Shown piece by piece: positions 49,786 through 58,715 of a stretch of 64,000 nucleotides of DNA (positions within the stretch are counted from its first letter, which is position 1; every line of letters begins with the position of its first letter). A program made the position numbers and the translations under genes. Under the pieces are notes generated by a model. That model saw only the letters and a program-made list of their open reading frames with translations, had not been told where the DNA came from and made no database searches. The stretch is from Desulfuromonas sp. (GTDB taxonomy: Bacteria > Desulfobacterota > Desulfuromonadia > Desulfuromonadales > Geothermobacteraceae), in the NCBI GenBank assembly GCA_002868905.1, contig PKUA01000004.1, positions 1 through 64,000 on the forward strand, given 5' to 3'.

Positions 49786-49822
49786 AAAAAGAAAGGGCAC
49801 GCCGGTGACGGCATGCCCTTTC
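49786..49822 (-). terminator. intrinsic terminator of the F0 operon
   Basis: GAAAGGGCACGCCG (49791-49804) pairs with CGGCATGCCCTTTC (49809-49822), with one mismatch position. On the minus strand TTTTTG follows. It lies 25 bases after atpE, so the F1 genes are not co-transcribed. Confidence 0.88.
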
Positions 49823-49847
49823 GAGTTTCTGCGTGTAGACGGCTTGC

Positions 49848-50120
49848 TTAGTGAGCGGCGCCGGCGAGTTGCAGAACCTGCTCGGTGAACGGGTTGGCGA
49901 ACAGGATGATCATCGCCACGACGAAGACGTAGATGGCGAGGGACTCGATCATCGCCAGACCGATCATCATGGTAGTGAGGATTTTACCGCTTGCGCCGGG
50001 ATTGCGAGCAACACCTTCAACAGCGCTCTTGATAGCAAGACCCTGACCGAGACCGGTCCCGAACGACCCGATCGCCATACCGAAGCCGGCAGCGATCATG
50101 CACCATGCAAAAAATTCCAT
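49848..50120 (-). CDS. atpE: ATP synthase F0 subunit c
   Basis: 90 residues, two helices. The first has the glycine-rich [24 protein letters not shown] loop and the second carries the ion-binding Glu in [12 protein letters not shown]. Gln in LGQG, the Glu-Ser pair and Tyr are those of Na-type rings, but the Thr or Gln after Ser is Leu here, so proton coupling is more likely. Start after GTAGGAAAATGG-type sequence at 50120. Confidence 0.93.
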   Translation of the reverse strand: MEFFAWCMIAAGFGMAIGSFGTGLGQGLAIKSAVEGVARNPGASGKILTTMMIGLAMIESLAIYVFVVAMIILFANPFTEQVLQLAGAAH

Positions 50121-50202
50121 TTTCCTACTCCTTTACCAGGTGGTTTGTTGTTCCCAGGCGAGGCTGGGACTTCGCCTTGCGGCGACGACTATCGTCAATT
50201 AA

Positions 50203-50898
50203 TTAGTGAGCTTCTTCCAGGGCGCCAGCGATGTAGATCATTGCCAGCAGGGTAAACACGAAGGTCTGAATGAACGCGATCAACACGCCCATGACCATCA
50301 TCGGCACTGGCAGCAGCAGCGGCACCAGGGCGAGGAAGATCATCAGGACAATTTCATGGCCGTACATGTTGCCGAAGAGACGCAGGCTCAGGCTTAAGGG
50401 GCGGGCCAGGTGACCTATAATCTCGATGATAAAGATCAGCGGCGCCAGCACCAGGATCGGTCCCATGAAATGCTTGAGGTAGGCCGGACCGTGCTCCTTG
50501 AAGCCGATGATGTGGGTCATGGCAAAGACGGTCAGCGCCAGCGCGGCGTTGGTGTTCAGGTTGGCGGTCGGCGGATAAAAGCCGGGGACCAGGGCGATCA
50601 GGTTGGAGACCAGGATGAACAGGGCGAAGGTCGCCAGCATCGGGAAGTAGGTCTTCCCTTTGGGCCCCATGGTCTCTTCGATCAGCCCTTCAATGCCGCC
50701 GATGATCGACTCCATGAAGTTCTGCGAGCCGTTCGGCACCATCTTCAGCCCGCGCGATGCAATCAGGGCGAGCACGATCAGCACAGCCATGACGAACCAG
50801 GCGTAGACAACGGCCCGCAGGCTGTTTTCGTCATGAATCAACGCGTCGAGGTGTAATTGCTTGGCGATCCACTCAAGGATGAGAAATGGATGTGTCAT
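50203..50898 (-). CDS. atpB: ATP synthase F0 subunit a
   Basis: 231 residues with five or six membrane helices. The essential Arg is in [40 protein letters not shown] and [17 protein letters not shown] are family motifs. It forms the ion half-channels against the c-ring. It lies 82 bases before atpE in the same operon. Confidence 0.93.
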   Translation of the reverse strand: MTHPFLILEWIAKQLHLDALIHDENSLRAVVYAWFVMAVLIVLALIASRGLKMVPNGSQNFMESIIGGIEGLIEETMGPKGKTYFPMLATFALFILVSNLIALVPGFYPPTANLNTNAALALTVFAMTHIIGFKEHGPAYLKHFMGPILVLAPLIFIIEIIGHLARPLSLSLRLFGNMYGHEIVLMIFLALVPLLLPVPMMVMGVLIAFIQTFVFTLLAMIYIAGALEEAH

Positions 50899-50917
50899 GA
50901 TGCTGTCCTGCCTCCAT

Positions 50918-51277
50918 CTATAATGCTCGTTTAACCGTTGTCCAGAGAATGTTCAGGACAACGACCGACAACCCCGCCAGCAGCGCCAGCGGTGGAACCT
51001 TGATTTTTGCGATCAGCAGGAAGATGCCGCCGCCGAGGACCGCCAGCCGGATGATATAACCGAACTGAAAGCCGGAGCGTGATTTCTCGCCTGCCAGAAG
51101 TTTTTGCAGCGCACGGTAGCGCCAGTGATAACCGAAAATCGCCAGCAGCCCCCCCGCGACCACCCCGAGGGTGACGTCGGTGTCGCGCCAGAAGAGACTG
51201 GCGAGGCCGAGAATCCCGAGCAGCAGCCAGTTTCGTCGCGCCAGCTGCGTCAGCAGCTGGTCATCCCGGTTTGTCAC
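50918..51277 (-). CDS. atpI: ATP synthase subunit I-like protein (AtpI)
   Basis: 119 residues from GTG 51277, which overlaps the stop of the AtpZ-like gene by 17 bases and follows AACAGGACA. Four membrane helices ([55 protein letters not shown]). It resembles the AtpI/ATP-synt_I assembly helpers of the c-ring. Confidence 0.8.
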   Translation of the reverse strand: MTNRDDQLLTQLARRNWLLLGILGLASLFWRDTDVTLGVVAGGLLAIFGYHWRYRALQKLLAGEKSRSGFQFGYIIRLAVLGGGIFLLIAKIKVPPLALLAGLSVVVLNILWTTVKRAL

Positions 51278-51527
51278 TGTCCTGTTGCTGTTGTTCTTCT
51301 TCTCGTGCCTGGCGGCGCAGTTCTCGTTCCGTGAGGATGTAGACATTCCGGAATCCCGAGGCAATGCCGAAGCCGAGGAAGATCAGTGTGCACCAGGGTG
51401 AACTGTCGAGCCATTTGTCGAGGTAGAATCCCATGGCCAGCCCGATCAGACAGGAGGCGACCATCGAAATTCCGACGCTCGATAAAAAACCTACAGATTT
51501 TATAAGTTGGCGTCGCTCTTCACCCAT
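51261..51527 (-). CDS. atpZ: AtpZ-like protein
   Basis: 88 residues from ATG 51527 (MGEERRQLIKSVGF). Two membrane helices (VGISMVASCLIGLAMGFYLDKW and TLIFLGFGIASGF) and a charged C-terminus with REEEQQQQD. It fits the AtpZ/AtpQ-like proteins that open many F-type operons and may form a cation channel with AtpI. The ribosome site is weak. Confidence 0.8.
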   Translation of the reverse strand: MGEERRQLIKSVGFLSSVGISMVASCLIGLAMGFYLDKWLDSSPWCTLIFLGFGIASGFRNVYILTERELRRQAREEEQQQQDSDKPG

Positions 51528-51752
51528 GGCAAATTGTATACAGCATACAGTCTTGGCCAAAAACCCACCTTTGGTATCACAGGGCGGGGTGGGAAGTCAA
51601 CCGGAAACTCGGTTCGCAGGAGTGTTCTCAGTCCTTTTGGCCGCAGCGTTGAATGTGGCGTAACCGAAGCAGAGATCCAGGTCATTTCGCTTGTCGCAGG
51701 CCTCTTGCCTGTCATCCCATGTTCACGAGTGAGCAACCTGGGGTGGACAAGC

Positions 51753-52655
51753 TCAGGTCGCATCTCCAAGCGCCATACGAATGGCTTTGTCGAGGGGAGT
51801 TAAGGAGAAGGGGACCAGTTTACGAATGGATTGATCACGGCAGATGACTTCATTGCCAAGACCCTCAAGAAGTGCTTCGACAACCTTACTGTCGAGGCGG
51901 CTCAAAAGGCCAACCCATCGCCCGACCCAACGGGAGGAAATCGATGGGACCGGCAGATACAGATTCACGGTATTGGCTACGGCAGCCATTCTCTCCAACA
52001 AAGTGTGGTAGCTGAGAACCTCTGGCCCGCCAATGTCGCAGGTTTGCCCCTGGATGCGCGGTTCGTCCAGGCACGCCGTCAAGTAATGAATCACATCCCG
52101 CAAGGCAATCGGCTGACAGCGTGTCTGCAGGAGGTCTGATTCAAGGAGGACCGGTTGAGTCCGCACCAGAAATCGGAGGAGTTCAAACGAGGCGCCGCCC
52201 GCGCCGATAATGATGGCAGCGCGGAAGGTGGTGAGTTCGAATGGGCCGCCGGAGAGGACACGGGTGACTTCGCCGCGACTGGCGAGGTGCCTGGAGAGGG
52301 AATTGGCCTGCTCGCCAAGGCCGGAGAGGTAAATGACATGGCGGACACCGGCTTTACTCGCGGCCTCAGTAAAATTCTCAGCCGCACGATGGTCAAGATC
52401 GCTGAAGCGTTTGGGGCCGGCGGACAAGGAATGGACCAGGTAGTAGGCTGTGTCGATGCCGTCAAAGACGGGTTGCAGCGTTTCCGGCTTGAGCAGGTCC
52501 CCCGACACTGCCTCAACGGCACAGGGTGTTGCTAAGCCCTGGTTGCGGACGAGGCAGCGGACTGACCTTTTTTGTTCCAGGAGCGCAGGAAGCAGGGCCT
52601 GTCCGACGAAGCCGGTCGATCCGGTCAGTAAGATTGTCGAATCACGGGACGTCAA
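51753..52655 (-). CDS. NAD(P)-binding NmrA/NDUFA9-like protein
   Basis: About 300 residues. The Rossmann motif is LLTGSTGFVGQALL at the N-terminus, then GDLLKPETLQPVF and VIYLSGLG, as in the atypical SDR family NmrA/complex-I NDUFA9-like proteins. The start is unclear: TTG 52655 has GAGG six bases before it; TTG 52667 is possible; a much stronger AAAGGAG at 52704-52710 lies before in-frame ATC 52700 and CTG 52694. Substrate unknown. Confidence 0.75.
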   Translation of the reverse strand: MTSRDSTILLTGSTGFVGQALLPALLEQKRSVRCLVRNQGLATPCAVEAVSGDLLKPETLQPVFDGIDTAYYLVHSLSAGPKRFSDLDHRAAENFTEAASKAGVRHVIYLSGLGEQANSLSRHLASRGEVTRVLSGGPFELTTFRAAIIIGAGGASFELLRFLVRTQPVLLESDLLQTRCQPIALRDVIHYLTACLDEPRIQGQTCDIGGPEVLSYHTLLERMAAVANTVNLYLPVPSISSRWVGRWVGLLSRLDSKVVEALLEGLGNEVICRDQSIRKLVPFSLTPLDKAIRMALGDAT

Positions 52656-52867
52656 TGGGAACCTCAATGGTTTCCGCGTGGGAAAATTCTGCAGACTGAT
52701 GTTCTCCTTTCAGCAAGTATAGTCGGTGATTGTCGATATGCAGGTTTTTTGCAGATCTTGGAAGTCCAGCAGCCTGGTTGGATCCCAGGCGATAAATTCG
52801 GGTGGAAGGCATGGAATAGTCCTGTCAACCGGATAAAATGAAACGAAACGATTCAAAGGGGGCGACT

Positions 52868-53272
52868 ATGACCGCATACTATTTCAAGTTGTATCTGTTG
52901 ACCGTGCCGATTTTTTTCGCCATTGATTTGATTTGGCTGGGCGTCGTGGCGCGGGGCTTTTACCAGAAGCACCTTGGGTACATTCTGAGCCCTGAAGTAA
53001 ACTGGGCAGCAGCCATTGTTTTCTACCTGGTCTACATCGTCGGCATTATCTTTTTCGCCGTGCGTCCGGCATTGAATGAACAGGCGTTGTTGACGGCCTG
53101 CCTGCTGGGGGCTTTTTTCGGTTTTATTACCTACGCCACCTATGACCTGACCAACCTGGCAACCCTGAAAGGCTGGCCCCTTATCATTGTGGTCGTCGAT
53201 ATAGCCTGGGGAACCCTGCTTTGCTCCCTGGTGGCTTCGGGAAGTTTCCTGGTTGGGCGCTGGTTGCAATAA
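52868..53272 (+). CDS. DUF2177 membrane protein
   Basis: 134 residues from ATG 52868 behind AAAGGGGGCGACT. Four membrane helices; FAIDLIWLGVVARGFYQKHLGY and FFGFITYATYDLTNLATLKGWP define the family. Related clusters in other proteobacteria place DUF2177 with cyclopropane synthase-like, DUF1295 and DUF2878 genes under stress sigma factors, matching this neighbourhood. It converges on the DUF2878 gene. Confidence 0.85.
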   Translation: MTAYYFKLYLLTVPIFFAIDLIWLGVVARGFYQKHLGYILSPEVNWAAAIVFYLVYIVGIIFFAVRPALNEQALLTACLLGAFFGFITYATYDLTNLATLKGWPLIIVVVDIAWGTLLCSLVASGSFLVGRWLQ

Positions 53273-53284
53273 TTTCGGATAGCG

Positions 53285-53815
53285 CTAATTGAAACTGCGA
53301 TATGTGCCTGGTTGTCCGGTCCTCGCCAGCCAGAGAAGAAAAGGTGTGACGGCTGCCCAGACGACGCCCAGGCAAGCCAGGCTAAGCCATATCGGGTCGG
53401 AGAAATTCGCCGCCCCCAACCGGACGCCTGCGTAATAGGCAAGCGGGCCCCCGACAAAACCAAAGAGAGAGGCCAGCAAGTACCGCCCCTGAAGCCAGCT
53501 CAGGGCAAATCGAAACAGGGTCGCAAATTGGGCCCAGATGACAAAGACCCACAGCGGCAGCCAGAACGGCCAAGCAGAATCAACCGTAAAGGTTAATATG
53601 CCGACGGCTTGTTGGGTCGAGTCGATGATAGCACCAAGCAGACACGCCTGAATCATCAGGCGTAGTTCGGTCCCCCTGTTTTTAACCAGCAACAGGTGCA
53701 AACCGCACAAGGCCAGCGCACAAAATGCCCCCGTCACCGCATAACCGTGTGCAGCGCCAAGCACGCAACAAAACCAGCCGATTTGATAGAGAGCCAGATT
53801 GATGAGAGTGGTCAT
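53285..53815 (-). CDS. DUF2878 membrane protein
   Basis: 176 residues with about five membrane helices and little polar sequence, including DSTQQAVGILTFTVDSAWPFWLPLW. It overlaps the upstream fusion gene by four bases (ATGA) and ends the four-gene operon. Function unknown; the family travels with cyclopropane synthase-like genes. Confidence 0.8.
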   Translation of the reverse strand: MTTLINLALYQIGWFCCVLGAAHGYAVTGAFCALALCGLHLLLVKNRGTELRLMIQACLLGAIIDSTQQAVGILTFTVDSAWPFWLPLWVFVIWAQFATLFRFALSWLQGRYLLASLFGFVGGPLAYYAGVRLGAANFSDPIWLSLACLGVVWAAVTPFLLWLARTGQPGTYRSFN

Positions 53816-55794
53816 GAAGTCGTCGACCTGTCATTTCGTTGAGTCAATACCAGCTGGGTCAGGTCGATCAATCCACTGTTAAAGCCGGCTTCGCAATAGG
53901 AGAAGTAGTAATCCCATTTGCGCAGGAAGCTCTCGTCGAATCCCATTTCAAGATAGCGCTGTTTTTCCGCGAGGAAGGTCTCACGCCACAAACTGAGGGT
54001 TCGGGCATAGTCATCAGGATGATTTTCCAGTCCGCTCATTCTCAGGTTGGTTGATTTCCCCAGAATCGCATTCATGACACCGACAGATGGAAGGTGCCCT
54101 CCCGGGAAAATGTGCTTGCGGATCCAGTCGGAACTGTAGCGGTAGGCGTTATATTTATGGTCGGCCATGGTAATGACCTGAATCACAGCCTTGCCGCCGG
54201 GGGCAAGCGCCTTGTCGCATGCAACGAAGAAAGACTTGAGTCCGGCATGCCCGACAGCCTCCAGCATTTCGATGGAGACGATTTTATTGAATGTCCCCTC
54301 AATGTGCCGATAGTCGCAAAGTTGAATGTCGACCAACTCCTCGAGGTTGGCATCGCGAACCCTCTGGCGTGCCAGCTGGAGCTGCTCCTGCGAGACCGTA
54401 ATGCCCGTAACCCGGCAGCCGATTTCGCGAGCGGCACGAACGGCGAAGCTCCCCCAGCCGCAGCCTATTTCCAGGACGTGGTCAGTCTTGTCAATTTCAG
54501 CCAATTGGATGATTCGATCGATCTTGTTCTGTTGGGCAGTGGCGAGGGAATCTTCCTCACTCTGAAACAAACCGGATGAATAGGTCATCGATTCATCCAG
54601 GAAGGTGGAGAAAAACGTGTTGCTCAAATCATAATGTTCCCGGATGTTTTTGGAGCTTCCCGAGACTGTGTTGGGACGTAGCAAATGCAGGAGGAAGTTG
54701 ATATTCCTGCCGATGAATGCCGTGGGAAGAAGTTTGTCATTGAGGTCGTGTTCGTTGGCCGCCAGATGCGTCAGCAAAGCGGGAAGGTCAGGGGACGACC
54801 ATTCCCCCGCCATGTAGGACTCGCCAAAGCCAATATCCGAAGCCGTCATGGCTCGGCGGAAAAAACGGGCGGAATGAATCGTGAGCTGAACTGATGGCAC
54901 GCTGCCCGGAACGCCGCAAATGTGATGGGTGCCGTCAGGCATGGTTAAGGTCAGCTCCCCTTGCCGCAGTTTTTTGAAAAATGTCAGGACCAGAACTTGC
55001 CCAAGGCGAGAAAACCAGCTGGGGGATGTCTTGCGAATCGTTAATGGACTGGCAGGTTCGGGTCGGGTAAACACGGGTAACCTCCTTTGCCAGCAGAGCC
55101 TGGCCGCTTGCCAGAGAATTCTCGGCATGGTCATTGCCGCCATAATCGGGTGTCTCAACACGGTTTTCAGGAGACTCCCTTCGGTCAGCGGGGTCCCTTT
55201 CCCCTGCAACTTGGCAACAAGGTGCAACTGGTTTTTAAGGTAATAACTCAGCTTGATTTCGACTGCGTCGGTGGGCGCTGAGAGTTCAAAGTCATAGTGC
55301 CCGGTACGGGGGAAAAAGGGGGAGACGTGAAATACTTTCTCGGCGGTAAATCGGGCCTTGCCATTCCCCTTGTCTCCGGGTGAATTTCGTAAGAGATAAA
55401 GGTGCATATCGCCAAAGGTATTGTTGACCTGAGAAACGACACATGTCAGCTGATTTTCCTTGTCGTAACAGTAGAAGAAACTAACCGGATTGAAAATGTA
55501 GTGGAAATAACGCGCCGATGTGACAAGCATCACCCTTGCCGGGACCTCAATACCATTTTTCTCCAGCAGCGTCGTCAATTTATCCCGAATCGGCTCGGAA
55601 CCCCGAAACAGGTAGTCACGATCATGGATTGCGACGGGCCGCAGGCAGTTGTAGCCAAACAGCCGGTTGCTCTCGGATAATTCGGGCAAATCATCCAGGT
55701 CGAGACCGTAGAAGTAGTGCGGATAGCGGAAGCTGTGCTGTACCGGTCGGGCCCGGGAATGTATGACCTCGCCGTGGTAAATCTTCGAGATCAT
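53812..55794 (-). CDS. DUF1365-cyclopropane fatty acid synthase-like fusion
   Basis: 660 residues. Residues 1-235 are a DUF1365 domain (KIYHGEVIHSRARPVQHSFRYPHYF, YIFNPVSFFYCYD). From about 270 on comes a SAM-dependent synthase of the cyclopropane fatty acid family: the SAM loop VLEIGCGWGSFAVRAA, EMLEAVGH, FPGGHLPS and the substrate-side YFSYCEAGF. These two domains are normally separate, adjacent genes. Fusion supports joint action on membrane lipid acyl chains. Upstream and downstream genes overlap by four bases, so translation is coupled. Confidence 0.88.
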   Translation of the reverse strand: MISKIYHGEVIHSRARPVQHSFRYPHYFYGLDLDDLPELSESNRLFGYNCLRPVAIHDRDYLFRGSEPIRDKLTTLLEKNGIEVPARVMLVTSARYFHYIFNPVSFFYCYDKENQLTCVVSQVNNTFGDMHLYLLRNSPGDKGNGKARFTAEKVFHVSPFFPRTGHYDFELSAPTDAVEIKLSYYLKNQLHLVAKLQGKGTPLTEGSLLKTVLRHPIMAAMTMPRILWQAARLCWQRRLPVFTRPEPASPLTIRKTSPSWFSRLGQVLVLTFFKKLRQGELTLTMPDGTHHICGVPGSVPSVQLTIHSARFFRRAMTASDIGFGESYMAGEWSSPDLPALLTHLAANEHDLNDKLLPTAFIGRNINFLLHLLRPNTVSGSSKNIREHYDLSNTFFSTFLDESMTYSSGLFQSEEDSLATAQQNKIDRIIQLAEIDKTDHVLEIGCGWGSFAVRAAREIGCRVTGITVSQEQLQLARQRVRDANLEELVDIQLCDYRHIEGTFNKIVSIEMLEAVGHAGLKSFFVACDKALAPGGKAVIQVITMADHKYNAYRYSSDWIRKHIFPGGHLPSVGVMNAILGKSTNLRMSGLENHPDDYARTLSLWRETFLAEKQRYLEMGFDESFLRKWDYYFSYCEAGFNSGLIDLTQLVLTQRNDRSTTS

Positions 55795-57059
55795 AGTTTA
55801 ATCCCCATCGTTTCACCGACAGCAACGGCCGAGCGCACGGCGTCTTCGTGGAAACCATAGCCGAAGTAGCTGCCGCAGAAATAGCTGCGCATCTGCCCAT
55901 TGAGCTTGGGCAACTCTTTCTGGGTCGCCATGGAGTCGAACGTGTACAGGGGGTGATGGTAAGTCATTTCGGCGATAACTTTCCCAGGGGCAATCGGGTC
56001 GGGGTTGTTGAGGGTCACGCAGTAATGCTGGGCGCTCCTCAGGCCCTGCAGGCGATTCATATAGTACGTGACAAAGACTGGAGGGCTCTTATCACCATTT
56101 GCTAACCGCCTGAAGTTCCACGCCGATCTTGCTTTCTCTAATGGTGGCAATAAAGAGCTGTCGGTATGTAAGACCGTCTTGTTTTCCTGGTATTGCCAGG
56201 GTGAAAGGAGCCTGGTTTCCTCAGCGCTCGGTTTGTCCAGCAGGCGGAGGGCCTGGTCGGCGTGGGTGGCAACCACCACCCTGTCGAAGTTTGTCCTGGT
56301 CCCGTCATGGTGTTGCAGCTCAATCTGGTCGTCATTGCGAACAATCGATTGAACACCGGCTTCCAGGTTGAGAGTGCCTTGAAAGTTTTCCATGAACCGC
56401 TTGACGTAGGAATGGCTCCCCCCGACGACTGTTTTCCATGTGGGCCGGTTTTTCAAGGAAAGCAGCCCGTGGTTCCGGAAAAAATCGAGAAAAGACTTTG
56501 CCGGGAAAACCCCAACCTCTGCGGGAGGCGTTGACCAGATGGCGGCCGCCATCGGCACCAGGTAATTGTCTCGCAGGTAGTTGCTGTAGCCGTGTAGTCG
56601 GAGATAATCCATCAGGCTCACATCCGAAAGGTTGTCGGCAGCCAGATCCCTCTGGGCCTGTTGGCAAAAGGCTTTGATCTCAAAAAGAAAACGGTAGAAG
56701 CGTGGGTTGACGAGGTTGCGTCGCTGAGCAAAAAGGCCATTCAGGTCAGATCCCCCATAAATCAAACCGCTCTGCCGGCATTCGAGGCCAAAGGACATCT
56801 CCGAGACCCGCGTTGGGACATCGAGTTGGGCCAGAAAATTTTCGAAATTCGGGTAGGTTTGATCGTTGAGGACGATGAATCCGGTATCGACCGCCAGGCC
56901 TGTATCCGGCCCTTGCGTGATCTCGATCGTATGGGTGTGCCCCCCGAGATAACCGTTTTTTTCGAAGAGGGTCACCCGGTGTTTGCGTTGCAGCAGGTAG
57001 GCCGCAACGATGCCGGCCACCCCGCCGCCGACGACGGCGATGCGTTCTCCCTCAAGCAT
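55791..57059 (-). CDS. FAD-dependent amine-oxidase-like protein
   Basis: 422 residues from ATG 57059, six bases after GGAGG; an ATG six bases earlier overlaps the upstream stop. FAD motif IAVVGGGVAGIVAAYLL and FEKNGYLGGHTHT; YCGSYFGYGFHEDA at the C-terminus is typical of the family that accompanies DUF1365 and cyclopropane synthase genes. In Rhodobacter a related flavoprotein takes part in furan fatty acid formation (recalled, not verified). It is the second gene of the operon. Confidence 0.82.
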   Translation of the reverse strand: MLEGERIAVVGGGVAGIVAAYLLQRKHRVTLFEKNGYLGGHTHTIEITQGPDTGLAVDTGFIVLNDQTYPNFENFLAQLDVPTRVSEMSFGLECRQSGLIYGGSDLNGLFAQRRNLVNPRFYRFLFEIKAFCQQAQRDLAADNLSDVSLMDYLRLHGYSNYLRDNYLVPMAAAIWSTPPAEVGVFPAKSFLDFFRNHGLLSLKNRPTWKTVVGGSHSYVKRFMENFQGTLNLEAGVQSIVRNDDQIELQHHDGTRTNFDRVVVATHADQALRLLDKPSAEETRLLSPWQYQENKTVLHTDSSLLPPLEKARSAWNFRRLANGDKSPPVFVTYYMNRLQGLRSAQHYCVTLNNPDPIAPGKVIAEMTYHHPLYTFDSMATQKELPKLNGQMRSYFCGSYFGYGFHEDAVRSAVAVGETMGIKL

Positions 57060-57061
57060 TC

Positions 57062-57835
57062 TCATCCTCCGCGACCTGGAAACCAGGGGAAAAAAGCGTT
57101 GGTTTGTTTGCGGTACAATTCAAATTCCGGGTTCCCTTCGTACTTTTCCTCGAGCATCGGGATGCCGGAGACCTTCAGCAGGAGAAATCCGATCAAGAGG
57201 GGGCTGACAATGCCGATCATTCCCTGACTCGCCCCGAGACCGATCAAGAAGATGCCCCACCAAAGGAGCGCTTCGCCGAAATAATTCGGGTGCCGGGTGG
57301 TTTTCCAGAGGCCATAACGCATGATCTTTCCCCGGTTGGCAGGGTCGCTCTTAAACCGGAGCAGCTGCCAATCGCCCAACGCTTCGAAGAAAAACCCGAA
57401 AAACCAGATAAAAGTACCGACCAGATCCGGCCAGCCGAGAGTTTCACCGGGCGAGGTGACGACGAGTAATGCCGGGGTTGACACAGCCACCACCACGAGC
57501 CCCTGAAGCATGAAGATTTGCAGGAAACTTCGCCAGACAAACGTCTCTCCCCACTCTTCACGCCACTTGCGATAACGGAAGTCTTCTTCATGCCCTCTTT
57601 TTTTGAAGAATAAATGGATCGCCAGGCGCAGGCCCCAGATGGTTAAGAGAAGCAGGATAAGCCACTGCCGGGGATGTCCGGAACCATAGATCAGGTAGCT
57701 ACCCCAGCAACCGACGAGAAAGGCGGTCCCATAAAAGATATCGACAACGCTGTTGTCCTTGATAGTCAGGGCGAAACAGAAGATCAAAGTCATATAGACA
57801 AGGACCAATATACTTGCGATTAAAAAGGTCGCCAT
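57062..57835 (-). CDS. DUF1295 (steroid 5-alpha-reductase-like) membrane protein
   Basis: 257 residues with about six membrane helices. The family signature lies in GLWKTTRHPNYFGEALLWWG and GNPEFELYRKQTNAFFPWFP. These proteins resemble lipid double-bond reductases and methyltransferases of isoprenoid tails. First gene of the operon, divergent from the chalcone-isomerase-like gene. Confidence 0.85.
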   Translation of the reverse strand: MATFLIASILVLVYMTLIFCFALTIKDNSVVDIFYGTAFLVGCWGSYLIYGSGHPRQWLILLLLTIWGLRLAIHLFFKKRGHEEDFRYRKWREEWGETFVWRSFLQIFMLQGLVVVAVSTPALLVVTSPGETLGWPDLVGTFIWFFGFFFEALGDWQLLRFKSDPANRGKIMRYGLWKTTRHPNYFGEALLWWGIFLIGLGASQGMIGIVSPLLIGFLLLKVSGIPMLEEKYEGNPEFELYRKQTNAFFPWFPGRGG

Positions 57836-58006
57836 TTCTTGATGAAGTGTCCATTGATTTTTAGTTAATGATCAGACATTCTACCTTTTGGGCTAATAGT
57901 TGCAAGCTTCCTGCGCCAAAACACATAAGTGAATGGTTTCTCTGCTACAATCAAGTTTCAAGACTTTGGATAGTGGTTTTCTTTTGCCGGGATAGAAAGG
58001 AATGGC

Positions 58007-58588
58007 ATGAAGAAATTATTCGCCTCCCTTTGGGTTGTTTCAGTGGTAACTCTCTTATGGGTGTCCCCTTCGCTCTGTGCAAGCACTACGGTCAACGGCG
58101 TGGCCTTTTCAAAAAGTGTTGAAACGAAGACCGAACCGTTGTTTCTTCGTGGCGCATCTTTGTTCCGCTGGTCTATGATTTTCGATGTTTACGTCGGGGC
58201 CATTTATCTCCCTTCAAACATTCCGACGAATCAGTGGGTGGCCGATATCCCCAAGCATCTCGAGATCTGTTATTTAAGGGACATCCCGGCGGAGGGTTTC
58301 ATCGAAAGTTCGGAAGAGCACCTGCGGAAGGTGCTGTCGCTGAATGAATACCAGGGAATCGAACCTCGCCTCGGGGAACTTTTTGGTTTATTCCGGGATG
58401 TCAAAGAGGGTGATCGCTACGCCTTGACTTACCAGCCTGGGATTGGTACGACACTAAGCCTCAACGGGGAAATTCTCGGGACCATTTCAGGCCATGATTT
58501 CGCTGTCGCATATTTTGGGATTTGGCTGGGGGAACAGCCCTTACAGAAAAAATTTCGTGATGAGCTCCTGGGTGCCACCGGTTCGTAA
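58007..58588 (+). CDS. secreted chalcone-isomerase-like protein
   Basis: 193 residues, signal peptide ending SPSLCA. The CHI-like fold is indicated by LFLRGASLFRWSMIFDVYVGAIYLPS and FAVAYFGIWLGEQPLQKKFRDELLG. The catalytic Arg of plant chalcone isomerase is not evident; bacterial members bind lipids or hydrophobic ligands. It opens a plus-strand group with MipA, PPOX, SOUL and DUF1499 genes, all periplasmic or stress-linked families. Confidence 0.82.
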   Translation: MKKLFASLWVVSVVTLLWVSPSLCASTTVNGVAFSKSVETKTEPLFLRGASLFRWSMIFDVYVGAIYLPSNIPTNQWVADIPKHLEICYLRDIPAEGFIESSEEHLRKVLSLNEYQGIEPRLGELFGLFRDVKEGDRYALTYQPGIGTTLSLNGEILGTISGHDFAVAYFGIWLGEQPLQKKFRDELLGATGS

Positions 58589-58715
58589 GTTTTATCGGGC
58601 TTTGTCATCCTGAGAATGCCTCTAAACGAATTACCACGGTGTTTTTATGGTGATCCCCCGGTTGGGGAAAAAGATCGATCGGTCAATGCCGACGATGGGA
58701 AAGCGGGAACGAACC

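Noticed and set aside
49848-50120. Sodium-type c-ring signature
   Set aside because: Gln, Glu-Ser and Tyr are present but the Thr/Gln that completes the sodium site is Leu, so I do not claim sodium coupling.
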